From Variovorax sp. Root411 (lineage in GTDB: Bacteria > Pseudomonadota > Gammaproteobacteria > Burkholderiales > Burkholderiaceae_C): a DNA stretch of 64,000 bases. Under the pieces are notes generated by a model, which had not been told where the DNA came from, ran no database searches, and was given only the letters and a program-made list of their open reading frames with translations. The stretch spans positions 181,534-245,533 of the forward strand of contig NZ_LMDW01000019.1 of assembly GCF_001425205.1 (NCBI RefSeq), given 5' to 3'. Shown one piece after another: positions 8,447 through 17,420 of the stretch (position 1 is the stretch's first letter; every line of letters starts with the position of its first letter). The position numbers and the translations under genes were made by a program.

Positions 8447-8560
8447 AAGGGCCCCTTGTAGGAAAAAGTTGGTCGGCTTCCGTCAGCTGCGACCTGGCCG
8501 CAACGGAGCGACCCAAGAGCCTGGCAAGACTGACGCCTCGGCAGCGCGCTGCCAGCGAGG

Positions 8561-8589
8561 ATTACAACCACTGGTCTGCAGGGTGTCAA
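8561..8589 (-). promoter_or_regulatory. sigma-70 promoter of hupB
   Basis: On the minus strand a consensus TTGACA (8584-8589) is followed after exactly 17 nt by TGTAAT (8561-8566). This predicts a 5' leader of about 105 nt before the hupB ATG. It is the best promoter match I saw in the window, as expected for an abundant protein. Confidence 0.75.
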
Positions 8590-8664
8590 TAAGACACGAA
8601 GCCATGCTGATCAGCGGAGCGCGCGATTCTAGGGGCGTTTCGTGAAGCCCTTTTCCAGGGCGGC

Positions 8665-9750
8665 TCAAAGGGCGGCGGCGATCGCCTTGCCCACGTCGCT
8701 GGTGCTGGCCGTTCCGCCGATGTCGGGGGTGCGCGGCGCTCCGCTTTGGGGCGCGAGCACCTTCTCGATGGTCGAAAGAATGGCGTCGTGCGCCTGCTTG
8801 TGGCCCAGGAATTCCAGCATCATCGCGCCGCACCAGATCTGCCCGATCGGGTTCGCGATGCCTTTGCCGGCGATGTCTGGCGCCGAGCCGTGCACCGGTT
8901 CGAACAGCGACGGCGCGGTGCGATCGGGATTCAGGTTGGCGCTCGGCGCGATGCCGATGGTGCCGGTGCAGGCCGGCCCCAGGTCCGACAGGATGTCGCC
9001 GAACAGGTTGCTCGCCACCACCACGTCAAAGAAGTCGGGCCGCTGCACGAAGTGCGCGGTGAGGATGTCGATGTGGAACTTGTCGAGCTTGATGCCCGGG
9101 TAGTTCTTGCCCATCTCGGCCACGCGCTCGTCCCAGTACGGCATGGTGATCGAGATGCCGTTCGACTTGGTGGCGCTGGTCAGGTGCTTCTTAGGCCGCG
9201 ACTGCGCGAGCTCGAACGCGAACTTCAGCACCCGGTCGACGCCGATGCGCGACATCACGGTTTCCTGCACCACGATCTCGCGCGGCGTGCCCTGGTACAT
9301 GCGCCCGCCGATGCTGGAGTACTCGCCCTCGGTGTTCTCGCGCACGATGTACATGTCGATCTCGCCGGGCTCGCGCGGCGTGCCGTCGCGCCGCACCACG
9401 GGCGCGATGATGCCGGGCATGAGGCGCGCGGGACGCAGGTTGATGTACTGGTCGAACTCGCGGCGGAACATCAGCAGCGAGCCCCACAGCGAGACGTGGT
9501 CGGCGATCTTCTCGGGCCAGCCGACCGCGCCGAAGAAGATGGCGTCGTGCCCGCCGATCTGGTCCTTCCAGTTGTCGGGCAGCATCTGGCCATGCTTCTC
9601 GTAGTAGTCCCAGCTCGAGAAATCGAAGTGGTCGAACTTCAGGTCGATGCCGAATTTGCGCGCAGCAGCATCGAGCACGCGCAGGCCCTCGGGCATGGTT
9701 TCCTTGCCAATGCCGTCACCGGCGATGACTGCGATTCTGTGGGTGCTCAT
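8665..9750 (-). CDS. tartrate dehydrogenase/decarboxylase-like enzyme (IDH/IMDH family)
   Basis: A 361-aa NAD-dependent beta-decarboxylating dehydrogenase related to tartrate/D-malate dehydrogenases (TtuC, DmlA). Visible features: IAVIAGDGIGKE at the N-terminus, FFGAVGWPEKIADH, substrate-binding REFDQYINLRP, the catalytic-region motif ENTEGEYSSIGG, the Asp-bearing NLFGDILSDL and the NAD site EPVHGSAPDIAGKGIANP. The ATG overlaps the stop of the upstream hydrolase by 4 nt (ATGA), so both are co-translated. The exact substrate (tartrate, D-malate, 3-isopropylmalate-like) cannot be fixed from sequence; leuB is unlikely given the tartrate-type GWPEKI motif. Confidence 0.9.
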   Translation of the reverse strand: MSTHRIAVIAGDGIGKETMPEGLRVLDAAARKFGIDLKFDHFDFSSWDYYEKHGQMLPDNWKDQIGGHDAIFFGAVGWPEKIADHVSLWGSLLMFRREFDQYINLRPARLMPGIIAPVVRRDGTPREPGEIDMYIVRENTEGEYSSIGGRMYQGTPREIVVQETVMSRIGVDRVLKFAFELAQSRPKKHLTSATKSNGISITMPYWDERVAEMGKNYPGIKLDKFHIDILTAHFVQRPDFFDVVVASNLFGDILSDLGPACTGTIGIAPSANLNPDRTAPSLFEPVHGSAPDIAGKGIANPIGQIWCGAMMLEFLGHKQAHDAILSTIEKVLAPQSGAPRTPDIGGTASTSDVGKAIAAAL

Positions 9751-10700
9751 GGTGTGGCTCCTGCTCGTTCGGGATGGGTGAAAGGTGAAAAGAATGCCTG
9801 CGCTTCGGCGAGCAACTCGCCCGGCGCTTCCTCGGGAACGTAGTGGCCGCACGGCAACGCGCGGCCCGACACTTCGGCGGCGCGTTCGCGCCACAGCGCG
9901 AGCACGTCGAAGGCCTTGCCGACCGCGCCGTGCTCGCCCCACAGCACGCGCAGCGGCTGTGCCAGGCGCTGGCCGGCGGCGATGTCGACGCGGTCGTGCA
10001 CGAGATCGATGGTGGCGGAGGCGCGATAGTCCTCGCAGATGGATTCGGCGGTTCCCGCGATGCCGGCGCAGCGTTCGTACTCGGCCAGCACCTCGGGCGC
10101 GAAGGGCGCGAGGCCGGCATGCCGCCCGCCCATCACGCTGCGCACGTAGCGCACCGGATCGGACGCGATCAGCGCCTCGGGCAATGGCGGCGGCTGGATC
10201 AGGAAAAACCAGTGCCAGTAGGCCTTGGCGAAGGCACCGGAAGTGTGCTCGTACATCGCGAGCGTGGGTGCGATGTCGAGCAGCAGCATCCGCTCGACTG
10301 CGGCGGGATGGTCCGCCGCGAGCCGGTGCGCCACGCGCGCGCCGCGGTCGTGCGCCAGAACGCCGAAACGTTCGAAGCCGTGGTGCCGCATGGCGGCGAG
10401 CGCGTCCAGCGCCATCTCGCGCTTGCTGTAGACCGCGTGTTCGGCGTCGGCCGCCGGCCGGCCCGAATCGCCATACCCGCGCAGGTCGACAGCGACCACG
10501 GTGAACCGCTCGGCCAGCGCCGGAGCCACGCGATGCCAGATCGCATGCGTCTGCGGATGGCCGTGCAGCAGCAGCAAGGGAGCACCGCGCCCGCCGATGC
10601 GGCCGTGGATGCCCACGCCATCGCGCTCGATGTCGAAAGTAGGAAAGGAGAGGAAGGAAGCCGTCACGCGAACGATTGTGCGTTGCGCCCCGACGATCAT
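9747..10700 (-). CDS. alpha/beta hydrolase resembling haloacetate/fluoroacetate dehalogenase
   Basis: A 317-aa alpha/beta hydrolase. LLLLHGHPQTH gives the oxyanion-hole HG motif. The nucleophile elbow is AHDRGAR, with Asp rather than Ser and the following Arg-x-x-Arg seen in fluoroacetate dehalogenases. AYWHWFFLIQP supplies the His-Trp halide-site residues, CEDYRA is conserved, and CGHYVPEEAP holds the catalytic His. This points to hydrolytic cleavage of a C-halogen bond in 2-haloacids; substrate range is unproven. Start chosen at the Met of MIVGAQR, close to the divergent LysR gene; an upstream Met at 10775 would overlap that gene. Stop overlaps the dehydrogenase start. Confidence 0.78.
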   Translation of the reverse strand: MIVGAQRTIVRVTASFLSFPTFDIERDGVGIHGRIGGRGAPLLLLHGHPQTHAIWHRVAPALAERFTVVAVDLRGYGDSGRPAADAEHAVYSKREMALDALAAMRHHGFERFGVLAHDRGARVAHRLAADHPAAVERMLLLDIAPTLAMYEHTSGAFAKAYWHWFFLIQPPPLPEALIASDPVRYVRSVMGGRHAGLAPFAPEVLAEYERCAGIAGTAESICEDYRASATIDLVHDRVDIAAGQRLAQPLRVLWGEHGAVGKAFDVLALWRERAAEVSGRALPCGHYVPEEAPGELLAEAQAFFSPFTHPERAGATP

Positions 10701-10738
10701 CAAGCAACAATCAGCCAATTCATACTTTCCGATATGGC

Positions 10739-11698
10739 ATGAATCCTCTCTCGATGGACCGCGGCGACCTGGCACTGGTGCTGGCCATTCGCGACCAGGG
10801 CAGCCTGGCGGGCGCGGCGGCCACGCTCGATGTCGTGCCCTCGGTCATCACCAAGCGGCTGGGTGCGCTGGAGGCGCGCCTGGGCCAGCGTCTTTTCGAG
10901 CGCACCACCCGGCGGCTCAGCGTCACGGCCGAAGGCGAGGCGGTCTGCCTGCATGCGAGAGCGCTGCTCGACGGCTTCGCCGCGCTCGAAAGCGAACTCG
11001 GAGAACGCCAGAACGAACTGACCGGCACCGTCCGCCTGGCCGCGACCTTCGGCTTCGGCCGCCGCTGGCTGGGGCCGGCGTTGGCCGCCTTCCAGGCGCG
11101 GCATCCTGCACTGCAGATCGAACTGTTGCTGACCGAGCAACTGCCCGACCTCGGCGCCGAGGCCTACGACGGCGCAGTCTGGCTCTGGGCGGTGCAGCAG
11201 CGCCGCGCGGCCGACTGGGTCTCGCGGCGCATCGCGCGCAACCAGCGCGTGCTGGCCGCCTCGCCCGCCTACCTGAAGCGCCGCGGCACGCCGGGCACCG
11301 TCGAGGCGCTGGCTTCGCACGATTGCCTGGTCGCGCGCGAGAACGGCGATGCCAGCCAGCGCCAGTACGCACTCTGGACCCTGCGCCATTTGCGCGACGG
11401 CTGCACGGCGCGCGTGCGTGTGCAGGGGCCGCTGGCCAGCAACTCGGGCGAGATGGTGCGCGACTGGTGCGTGGCCGGGCATGGCGTCATGCTGCGCAGC
11501 CTGTGGGACATCGCGCCCCAACTCGCGAGCGGCGAACTGGTGCGCGTGCTGCCGCAATACGCGATGGCGGAAGCAGACATCCACTGGATCGCGCCCTGGC
11601 GGCCGAAGACGCCGCGGCGGGTGCGCCTGCTGGTCGATCACCTGGTGGAACAGTTCCGCGGCGAGCCCTGGAAGCCGGGCAAGGCCGGTACGCGCTGA
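10739..11698 (+). CDS. LysR-family transcriptional regulator
   Basis: A 319-aa regulator with an N-terminal winged helix-turn-helix (LVLAIRDQGSLAGAAATLDV, then the recognition helix and RLGQRLFERTTRRLSVT) and a periplasmic-binding-like effector domain. It is divergent from the hydrolase/dehydrogenase pair with only about 40 nt between starts, so it probably controls that pair. Alternative start at 10754. Neither start has a good ribosome site. Confidence 0.9.
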   Translation: MNPLSMDRGDLALVLAIRDQGSLAGAAATLDVVPSVITKRLGALEARLGQRLFERTTRRLSVTAEGEAVCLHARALLDGFAALESELGERQNELTGTVRLAATFGFGRRWLGPALAAFQARHPALQIELLLTEQLPDLGAEAYDGAVWLWAVQQRRAADWVSRRIARNQRVLAASPAYLKRRGTPGTVEALASHDCLVARENGDASQRQYALWTLRHLRDGCTARVRVQGPLASNSGEMVRDWCVAGHGVMLRSLWDIAPQLASGELVRVLPQYAMAEADIHWIAPWRPKTPRRVRLLVDHLVEQFRGEPWKPGKAGTR

Positions 11699-11716
11699 AG
11701 AGAAAAGCGCCGGCGC

Positions 11717-12604
11717 TCAGCGGCCGTTGCGCACCACGAGGCTCACGCCCACCGCGGTGAGCGCAATGCCCAGCACCGTCACCAGCGTTATCGGCTCGGA
11801 GAACATCAGCCACGCCATCACGGCCGTGCAGGGCGGCACCAGGTACAGCAGGCTCGTGACGGCCGTGGCCGTGCCGCGCTGGATCAGCATGTAGAGCAGC
11901 GAACTGCCGCCCAGCGACAGCGCCAGTACGGACCACGCCATCGCGCCGCCGGAGTGCAGGTTCCACTGGATGCTCTCGGACTCCAGCGCCGCGAAGGGCA
12001 ATGTGACGAGCAGCGCAGCCGCCATCTGCACCGCGCTTGCACTGCGCACGTCGCAGGGCGCGACAAAGCGCTTCTGGTACAGCGTGCCCGCCGTGATCGA
12101 TACCAGCGCCATCAGCGTGAGCCCCATCGTCAGCACGCTCACCTCGCCGCCCTGCCCGAGCTTGCGCAGCACCACGAGCACCAGGCCCGCGAAACCGAGC
12201 CCCAGCCCGGCCCACTGCCGCTGCGAGATGCGGCCGCCGTGGAAAGACAGCCATACCGCCGTCAGCACCGGCTGGATGCCGACCAGCAGTGCCACCAGCC
12301 CCGCACCCATGCCTTCCCGCACCGCGGCCCACACACCGCCCAGGTAACCGGCCTGCATCAGGATGCCCGTGGCCGCCAGGTGCCCCCACTGCGCGCGCTG
12401 CTTCGGCCACGCGACCCGCGCGAGCGCGACCCACACGCCGAAGCAGGCCAGCGACAACGCATAGCGCACGGCCAGGAACTTGAGGGGTGGCGCATACGGC
12501 ATGCCGTAGCGCGCGACGATGAAGCCGGTGCTCCAGATCAGCACGAAGACCGCAGGCATCGCCCGCAGCCAGCCCGCGCTGCGGGCCGTGGCCGCCGCGG
12601 TCAT
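11717..12604 (-). CDS. DMT superfamily EamA-type transporter
   Basis: A 295-aa inner-membrane protein with two EamA repeats, about ten hydrophobic segments in total. The first repeat begins VFVLIWSTGFIVARYG and ends before the charged loop around GGRISQRQW; the second ends TVLGIALTAVGVSLVVRNG. Members export amino acids or other small metabolites. The ATG overlaps the pgsA stop (ATGA), so it forms the tail of the uvrC-pgsA transcript; a longer upstream start would lie inside pgsA and is rejected. Confidence 0.9.
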   Translation of the reverse strand: MTAAATARSAGWLRAMPAVFVLIWSTGFIVARYGMPYAPPLKFLAVRYALSLACFGVWVALARVAWPKQRAQWGHLAATGILMQAGYLGGVWAAVREGMGAGLVALLVGIQPVLTAVWLSFHGGRISQRQWAGLGLGFAGLVLVVLRKLGQGGEVSVLTMGLTLMALVSITAGTLYQKRFVAPCDVRSASAVQMAAALLVTLPFAALESESIQWNLHSGGAMAWSVLALSLGGSSLLYMLIQRGTATAVTSLLYLVPPCTAVMAWLMFSEPITLVTVLGIALTAVGVSLVVRNGR

Positions 12605-13167
12605 TTGGTGCGGGCCCGGATTTCCGGAATGGCCTTCTGCAGGTAGTACACCATCGACCAGATCGTGAGCACGGCCGAGATCCAGATCAGCCACTGGCCC
12701 CAGACGCCGGTGTCGATCACCCGGAACAGGTGCCCGTCAAAAAGCAGGAATGGAATGGCAATCATCTGCACGGTCGTCTTGACCTTGCCGATCATGTGGA
12801 CCGCCACGCTCTTGCTCGCACCGATCTGCGCCATCCATTCGCGCAGCGCCGAGATGGCGATCTCGCGGCCGATGATGATCAGCGCCACGAACACGTCGGC
12901 CCGGTTCAGGTGCACCAGCACCAGCAGCGAGGCGCACACCAGGAACTTGTCGGCCACCGGATCGAGGAAGGCGCCGAAGGCCGAAGTCTGGTTGAGCCGG
13001 CGCGCCAGGAAGCCGTCGAGCCAGTCGGTGGCGGCGAAGACGATGAACATCACCGTGGCGATCAGGTTGCGCATCGGCTCGCTGATCGGCAGGTAGAACA
13101 CGCCGACGATCAAAGGGATCGCGACGATGCGCGTCCAGGTCATGATGGTCGGCAGGGTCCAGAACAT
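12601..13167 (-). CDS. pgsA: CDP-diacylglycerol--glycerol-3-phosphate 3-phosphatidyltransferase
   Basis: Inner-membrane enzyme for the committed step of phosphatidylglycerol and cardiolipin synthesis. The 188-aa protein has four or five membrane segments and the CDP-alcohol phosphotransferase signature D-x2-D-G-x2-A-R-x8-G-x3-D-x3-D, seen as DWLDGFLARR and GAFLDPVADK. It lies 47 nt downstream of uvrC on the same strand, the order common in proteobacteria. Confidence 0.96.
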   Translation of the reverse strand: MFWTLPTIMTWTRIVAIPLIVGVFYLPISEPMRNLIATVMFIVFAATDWLDGFLARRLNQTSAFGAFLDPVADKFLVCASLLVLVHLNRADVFVALIIIGREIAISALREWMAQIGASKSVAVHMIGKVKTTVQMIAIPFLLFDGHLFRVIDTGVWGQWLIWISAVLTIWSMVYYLQKAIPEIRARTK

Positions 13168-13214
13168 CGCTTGATTGTGTCATGGCGGCATTAACCCCCT
13201 GCGGGGTCACGCCC

Positions 13215-15179
13215 TCAATGCAGGGCCTTGTAGATTTCCTCCGCCAGGTCGGAGGCGATCCCCTCGACCGATGCGATGTCTTCCACGCTCGCCGCGGCCA
13301 CGCCGCGGATGCCGCCGAAGCGCTGCAGCAGCCGCGCACGCCGCTTCGGTCCGATGCCCGGAATGTCTTCGAGCTGGCTGCCGCCGACCCGCACCTTGGC
13401 GCGCCTGGCTCGCATGCCGGTGATGGCGAAGCGGTGCGCCTCGTCGCGGATCTGGGCCACCAGCATCAGCGCGGCCGAGTCCTTGCCCAGGTAGACCTTC
13501 TCGCGGCCGTCGGCGAACACCAGTTCCTCGAGCCCGACCTTGCGGCCCTCGCCCTTCTCGACCCCGACGATCAGCGACAGCGGCAGGCCCAGTTCGCTGA
13601 ACACCTCGCGCGCCATCGACACCTGCCCCTTGCCGCCGTCGACCAGCACCAGGTCGGGCATGCGCGCGGCCTTGATCTTCACCGGCGCCTCGCTGCCGTC
13701 GCTCTCGGCGTCGCCCGGAGGCAGGGCGTCGGTCTCGGCCGCCATCGCCTCGGCCAGCTTGCCGTAGCGGCGGTGCAGCACCTGGCGCATGGCCGCGTAG
13801 TCGTCGCCTGGCGTGATGCCCTCGATGTTGTAGCGGCGGTACTCCTTGTTCTGCATGGCGTGGTGCTCGAACACCACGCACGATGCCTGCGTCGCCTCGC
13901 CCGCGGTGTGCGAGATGTCGAAGCACTCGACGCGGAAGTTGTCGAGGTCGTCCGACGCCAGCTCCAACGCATCGGCCAACGCGCGCGTGCGTGCCTGCTG
14001 CGAGCCCTCTTCGGCAAGCAGCCGGGCCAGCTGCAGTTTGGCGTTGGTCTCGGCCATTTCGAGCCAGTGCCGGCGCTGCTCGCGCGGCTGGAACACCGCC
14101 GTCACGCGCGTGCCGGCCTGCAGCGAGATCGCCTCGATCAGCTCGCGGCCCACCTGCTCGCTCAGCACCAGCGTGGCCGGCACCGGCACGTCGATGTAGT
14201 GCTGGGCGATGAAGGCCTCGAGCACCTGCACCTCGATCGGATCGGCCGCGGCGGGCGGACCACCCTCCTCTTCGTCGTCGAGTTCGCCGTGGTGGATCTG
14301 CGCCGCGTCTTCCACATGCACGGGAAAGTACGGCCGGTCGCCCAGGTGCCGGCCGCCGCGCACCATCGCCAGGTTCACGCAGGCCTTGCCGCCCTGCACC
14401 TTCACGGCCAGGATGTCCACGTCCTTGTCGGACGCGATCTCGATCGACTGCTGGTGCAACACGCGCGAGATGGCGGACATCTGGTTGCGCAACTCGGCCG
14501 CCTGCTCGAACTCGAGCTTCTCGGCATGCGTCGTCATGCGCTGTTCGAGCTTGGAGAGCACGAGCTGCGTGTCGCCCATCAGGAAGGCCTCCGCGCTGGC
14601 CACGTCCTGCGCGTAGGCATCGGGCGCGACGTAGCCGACGCACGGCCCGCTGCAGCGCTTGATCTGGTAGAGCAGGCATGGCCGCGTGCGGTTGGCGTAC
14701 ACCGTGTCTTCACAGGTTCGCAGGCGGAACACCTTCTGCAGCAGCTGGATCGATTCCTTCACCGCCCAGGCGCTCGGGTACGGCCCGAAGTAGCGGTGCT
14801 TCTTGTCGACCGCGCCGCGGTAGTAGGCCAGCCGGGGGAACTGGTGCGACGCGATCTTGAGATAGGGGTAGCTCTTGTCGTCACGGAACAGGATGTTGTA
14901 GCGCGGCTTGAGCGTCTTGATCAGGTTGTTCTCGAGCAGAAGCGCCTCGGCCTCGGAACGCACCACCGTGGTTTCCATGCGCACGATCTTCGAGATCATG
15001 TGGCCGATGCGGGTGCCGCCATGGCTCTTCTGGAAGTAGTTGGCGACCCGCTTCCTGAGGTTGCGCGCCTTGCCCACGTAGAGCACCGCGCCCGCCGCGT
15101 CGAAGTAGCGGTAGACGCCCGGCAGCTGCGGCAGGGCCGCGACTTCGCTGAGCAATTGATCGGAATGCACGTCTGACAT
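13215..15179 (-). CDS. uvrC: excinuclease ABC subunit C
   Basis: Makes both incisions in nucleotide excision repair with UvrAB. The N-terminal GIY-YIG domain (GVYRYFDAAGAVLYVGKARN) makes the 3' cut, a UVR motif lies mid-protein (LEQRMTTHAEKLEFEQAAEL), the RNase H-like endonuclease domain (VECFDISHTAGE ... LVLVDGGKGQ) makes the 5' cut, and a C-terminal tandem helix-hairpin-helix (IPGIGPKRRARLLQRFGG) binds DNA. At 654 aa it is longer than E. coli UvrC (610 aa), partly through an acidic loop ETDALPPGDAESDGSEAP inside the endonuclease domain. The start is the ATG before SDVHSDQLL. Confidence 0.97.
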   Translation of the reverse strand: MSDVHSDQLLSEVAALPQLPGVYRYFDAAGAVLYVGKARNLRKRVANYFQKSHGGTRIGHMISKIVRMETTVVRSEAEALLLENNLIKTLKPRYNILFRDDKSYPYLKIASHQFPRLAYYRGAVDKKHRYFGPYPSAWAVKESIQLLQKVFRLRTCEDTVYANRTRPCLLYQIKRCSGPCVGYVAPDAYAQDVASAEAFLMGDTQLVLSKLEQRMTTHAEKLEFEQAAELRNQMSAISRVLHQQSIEIASDKDVDILAVKVQGGKACVNLAMVRGGRHLGDRPYFPVHVEDAAQIHHGELDDEEEGGPPAAADPIEVQVLEAFIAQHYIDVPVPATLVLSEQVGRELIEAISLQAGTRVTAVFQPREQRRHWLEMAETNAKLQLARLLAEEGSQQARTRALADALELASDDLDNFRVECFDISHTAGEATQASCVVFEHHAMQNKEYRRYNIEGITPGDDYAAMRQVLHRRYGKLAEAMAAETDALPPGDAESDGSEAPVKIKAARMPDLVLVDGGKGQVSMAREVFSELGLPLSLIVGVEKGEGRKVGLEELVFADGREKVYLGKDSAALMLVAQIRDEAHRFAITGMRARRAKVRVGGSQLEDIPGIGPKRRARLLQRFGGIRGVAAASVEDIASVEGIASDLAEEIYKALH

Positions 15180-15320
15180 GGCGGCTATTGTGGCGCGCGG
15201 CACGCGGCCGGGCGCCCGCCTGCGCGCAAACCCCGACGCGGCTGGAACGAAACCTGCTGAAGATGGCCACGGGCGCGAGGAGCGCCCGGGTTTTTCAACA
15301 TACCTATTCGGGAAATCTGC

Positions 15321-17369
15321 ATGAACAAGAACAACAGGCGCGCCTGGTGGGCGCTCTCTCCCATCGCGCTTTCGCTGAGCCTCGCGGGCTGCGGCGGCGC
15401 CTCCCGCAACGACGCGCAAGACACGGCAACGATTCTTGCAACCATCGCCGCAATCAACGCAGCCAACCAGCCACCTGCCCCGCCCGCACCCGACAACGGC
15501 TGCCTCACCTCGACCGGCAATTCCTCCGTGGTGGTCGGCTCGGGGGATGCCGGCGATCCGGCCGCGCCCGAGGCGGCCTCGGGCTACGCGCCGGGCCACA
15601 AGCTGGTCTACGCGAAGAATTACATGGTGGTCGCCAACCACCCGCTGGCCACGCGCGCCGGCTGCGACGTGCTGAAGGCCGGCGGCAGCGCCGTCGATGC
15701 GGCGGTGGCCGTGCAGGCCGTGCTGGGACTGGTCGAGCCGCAATCGAGCGGCCTGGGCGGCGGCGCCTTCATGCTCCACTACGATGCCGCGACGAAGAAG
15801 GTGCAGGCCTACGACGGCCGTGAGACCGCGCCCGCCGCGGCCACCGAGAACTACCTGCGCTACGTCGACGACGCCACCGACACCAGCCTGCCCAAGCCCG
15901 GCGGCGCGCGCGCCAGCGGCCGCTCGATCGGCACGCCCGGCGCGGTGCGCATGCTCGACATCGCCTACCAGGACCACGGCAAGCTGCCCTGGAAAGACCT
16001 CTTCGGCTACGGCATCACGCTGGCCTCCGACGGCTTCCTGATCGGCGGGCGCATGACCGCCGCCATCTCGTCGTCGGCCGCCAGCCTCAAGCGCGACGCC
16101 GAGGCCACGGCCTACTTCTTCAACGCCGACGGCACGCCGAAAGCGCTGGGCACCCGCCTGCAGAACCCGGCCTACGCCAAGACGCTGACCACCATCGCGA
16201 CGCAAGGCGCCAACGCCTTCTACACGGGCGACATCGCCCAGGGCATCGTCGACAAGATCGGCGTCACGGCCGCCGCGAACGACGGCTCGGCCATCACGCC
16301 CGGCAAGACCACGCTGGCCGACCTGGCCAACTACAGGGCCAAGCGGCGCGACCCGGTCTGCGGCACCTATCGCGACTACTACGTGTGCAGCATGTCGCCG
16401 CCGTCCTCGGGGGGCATCGCGGTGGTGGCGAGCCTGGGCATCCTCGAGACCTTCAACATGGGCCTGTACAAGCCGACCGCCATCGACATCGAGGGCGGCA
16501 AGCCGACCGTGATGGGCGTGCACCTGGTGAGCGAAGCCGAGCGCCTGGCGTACGCAGACCGCGACAAGTACGTGGCCGACACCGACTTCGTCCCGCTGCC
16601 GGGCGGCTCGGTCGACACCATGATCAACAAGCCCTATCTGCAGAGCCGCGCCAGCCTCATCAGCCTGGCGAAGAGCATGGGCGTTGCCCAGGCCGGCAAC
16701 CTGGGCGCGGTGCCGCTGGGCATCGACAAGACCGAGGAGCATGGCACCACGCACTTCACCATCGTCGACAAGCAGGGCAACGTGGTCGTGATGACCACCA
16801 CGGTTGAAAGCACGCTCGGTTCGTTCCACATGACGCAGGGCTTCATGCTGAACAACCAGCTGACCGATTTCTCGGCCAACCCGAACGACACGGTCGATCC
16901 GAGCATCAAGGTGGCCAACCGCGTCGCACCGGGCAAGCGCCCGCGCAGCACGATGGCGCCGACGCTGGTATTCAGGAAGCAGGCCGATGGCAGCATGGGC
17001 GAGTTCGTCATGGGCACCGGTTCGCCGGGCGGCGGCACCATCATCCAGTACGTCGTGAAGACGCTGGTCGGTGCGCTCGACTGGGGGCTCGACGCCCAGC
17101 AGGCCACGTCACTGGTCGACTTCGGTGCCTCCAACAGCGCGACCACCAATGTCGGCGGCGAGCATCCGAACATCGACGCGACGAACTCGGGCCTCAACGA
17201 CCCGCTCGTCGCCGGGCTGATCGGACTGGGTCACAAGGTGTCTGTCTCGGCGCAGTCCAGCGGCGTGAGCACCATCATCCGCACCAACGTCGGCGGCAAG
17301 ACCGTGCTGACCGGCGGCGCCGACCCGCGGCGCGAAGGCATCGTGCTGGGCGATACCTTCGCGCCCTGA
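15321..17369 (+). CDS. ggt: gamma-glutamyltransferase, predicted lipoprotein
   Basis: N-terminal nucleophile hydrolase of 682 aa that cleaves glutathione and other gamma-glutamyl compounds outside the cytoplasm. The signal sequence ends in a lipobox (SLAGCGG), predicting a lipid-anchored enzyme, followed by an Ala/Pro-rich linker. The large-subunit region has PQSSGLGGGAFML; the autoprocessing site is EEHGTTHFT, where Thr476 becomes the nucleophile of the small subunit; PSSGG and GSPGGGTII are further conserved active-site segments. Divergent from uvrC with 141 nt between starts. Most characterised enzymes are soluble periplasmic proteins of about 580 aa, so the anchor is the unusual part. Confidence 0.92.
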   Translation: MNKNNRRAWWALSPIALSLSLAGCGGASRNDAQDTATILATIAAINAANQPPAPPAPDNGCLTSTGNSSVVVGSGDAGDPAAPEAASGYAPGHKLVYAKNYMVVANHPLATRAGCDVLKAGGSAVDAAVAVQAVLGLVEPQSSGLGGGAFMLHYDAATKKVQAYDGRETAPAAATENYLRYVDDATDTSLPKPGGARASGRSIGTPGAVRMLDIAYQDHGKLPWKDLFGYGITLASDGFLIGGRMTAAISSSAASLKRDAEATAYFFNADGTPKALGTRLQNPAYAKTLTTIATQGANAFYTGDIAQGIVDKIGVTAAANDGSAITPGKTTLADLANYRAKRRDPVCGTYRDYYVCSMSPPSSGGIAVVASLGILETFNMGLYKPTAIDIEGGKPTVMGVHLVSEAERLAYADRDKYVADTDFVPLPGGSVDTMINKPYLQSRASLISLAKSMGVAQAGNLGAVPLGIDKTEEHGTTHFTIVDKQGNVVVMTTTVESTLGSFHMTQGFMLNNQLTDFSANPNDTVDPSIKVANRVAPGKRPRSTMAPTLVFRKQADGSMGEFVMGTGSPGGGTIIQYVVKTLVGALDWGLDAQQATSLVDFGASNSATTNVGGEHPNIDATNSGLNDPLVAGLIGLGHKVSVSAQSSGVSTIIRTNVGGKTVLTGGADPRREGIVLGDTFAP

Positions 17370-17415
17370 GGGCGTTGGCCTGCACGAAGTGGTGTTCGCA
17401 GGCGTCGCCCCTCAG
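17366..17415. terminator. imperfect stem-loop between convergent genes
   Basis: CTGAGGGCG pairs with CGCCCCTCAG (one bulge) and inside it GCCTG and CGAA pair with TTCG and CAGGC. It spans the end of ggt and the gap before the M20 peptidase stop. No U tract follows on either strand, so intrinsic termination is uncertain. Confidence 0.45.
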
Positions 17416-17420
17416 CACGC

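Noticed and set aside
13182..15176. A 664-codon frame on the plus strand opposite uvrC
   Set aside because: Antisense shadow of a complete UvrC with intact GIY-YIG and HhH motifs; no recognisable protein signal of its own.
17366..17415. Intrinsic terminator shared by ggt and the M20 peptidase as a firm call
   Set aside because: The stem-loop is clear but neither strand has a U tract, so it is listed only as a low-confidence candidate.
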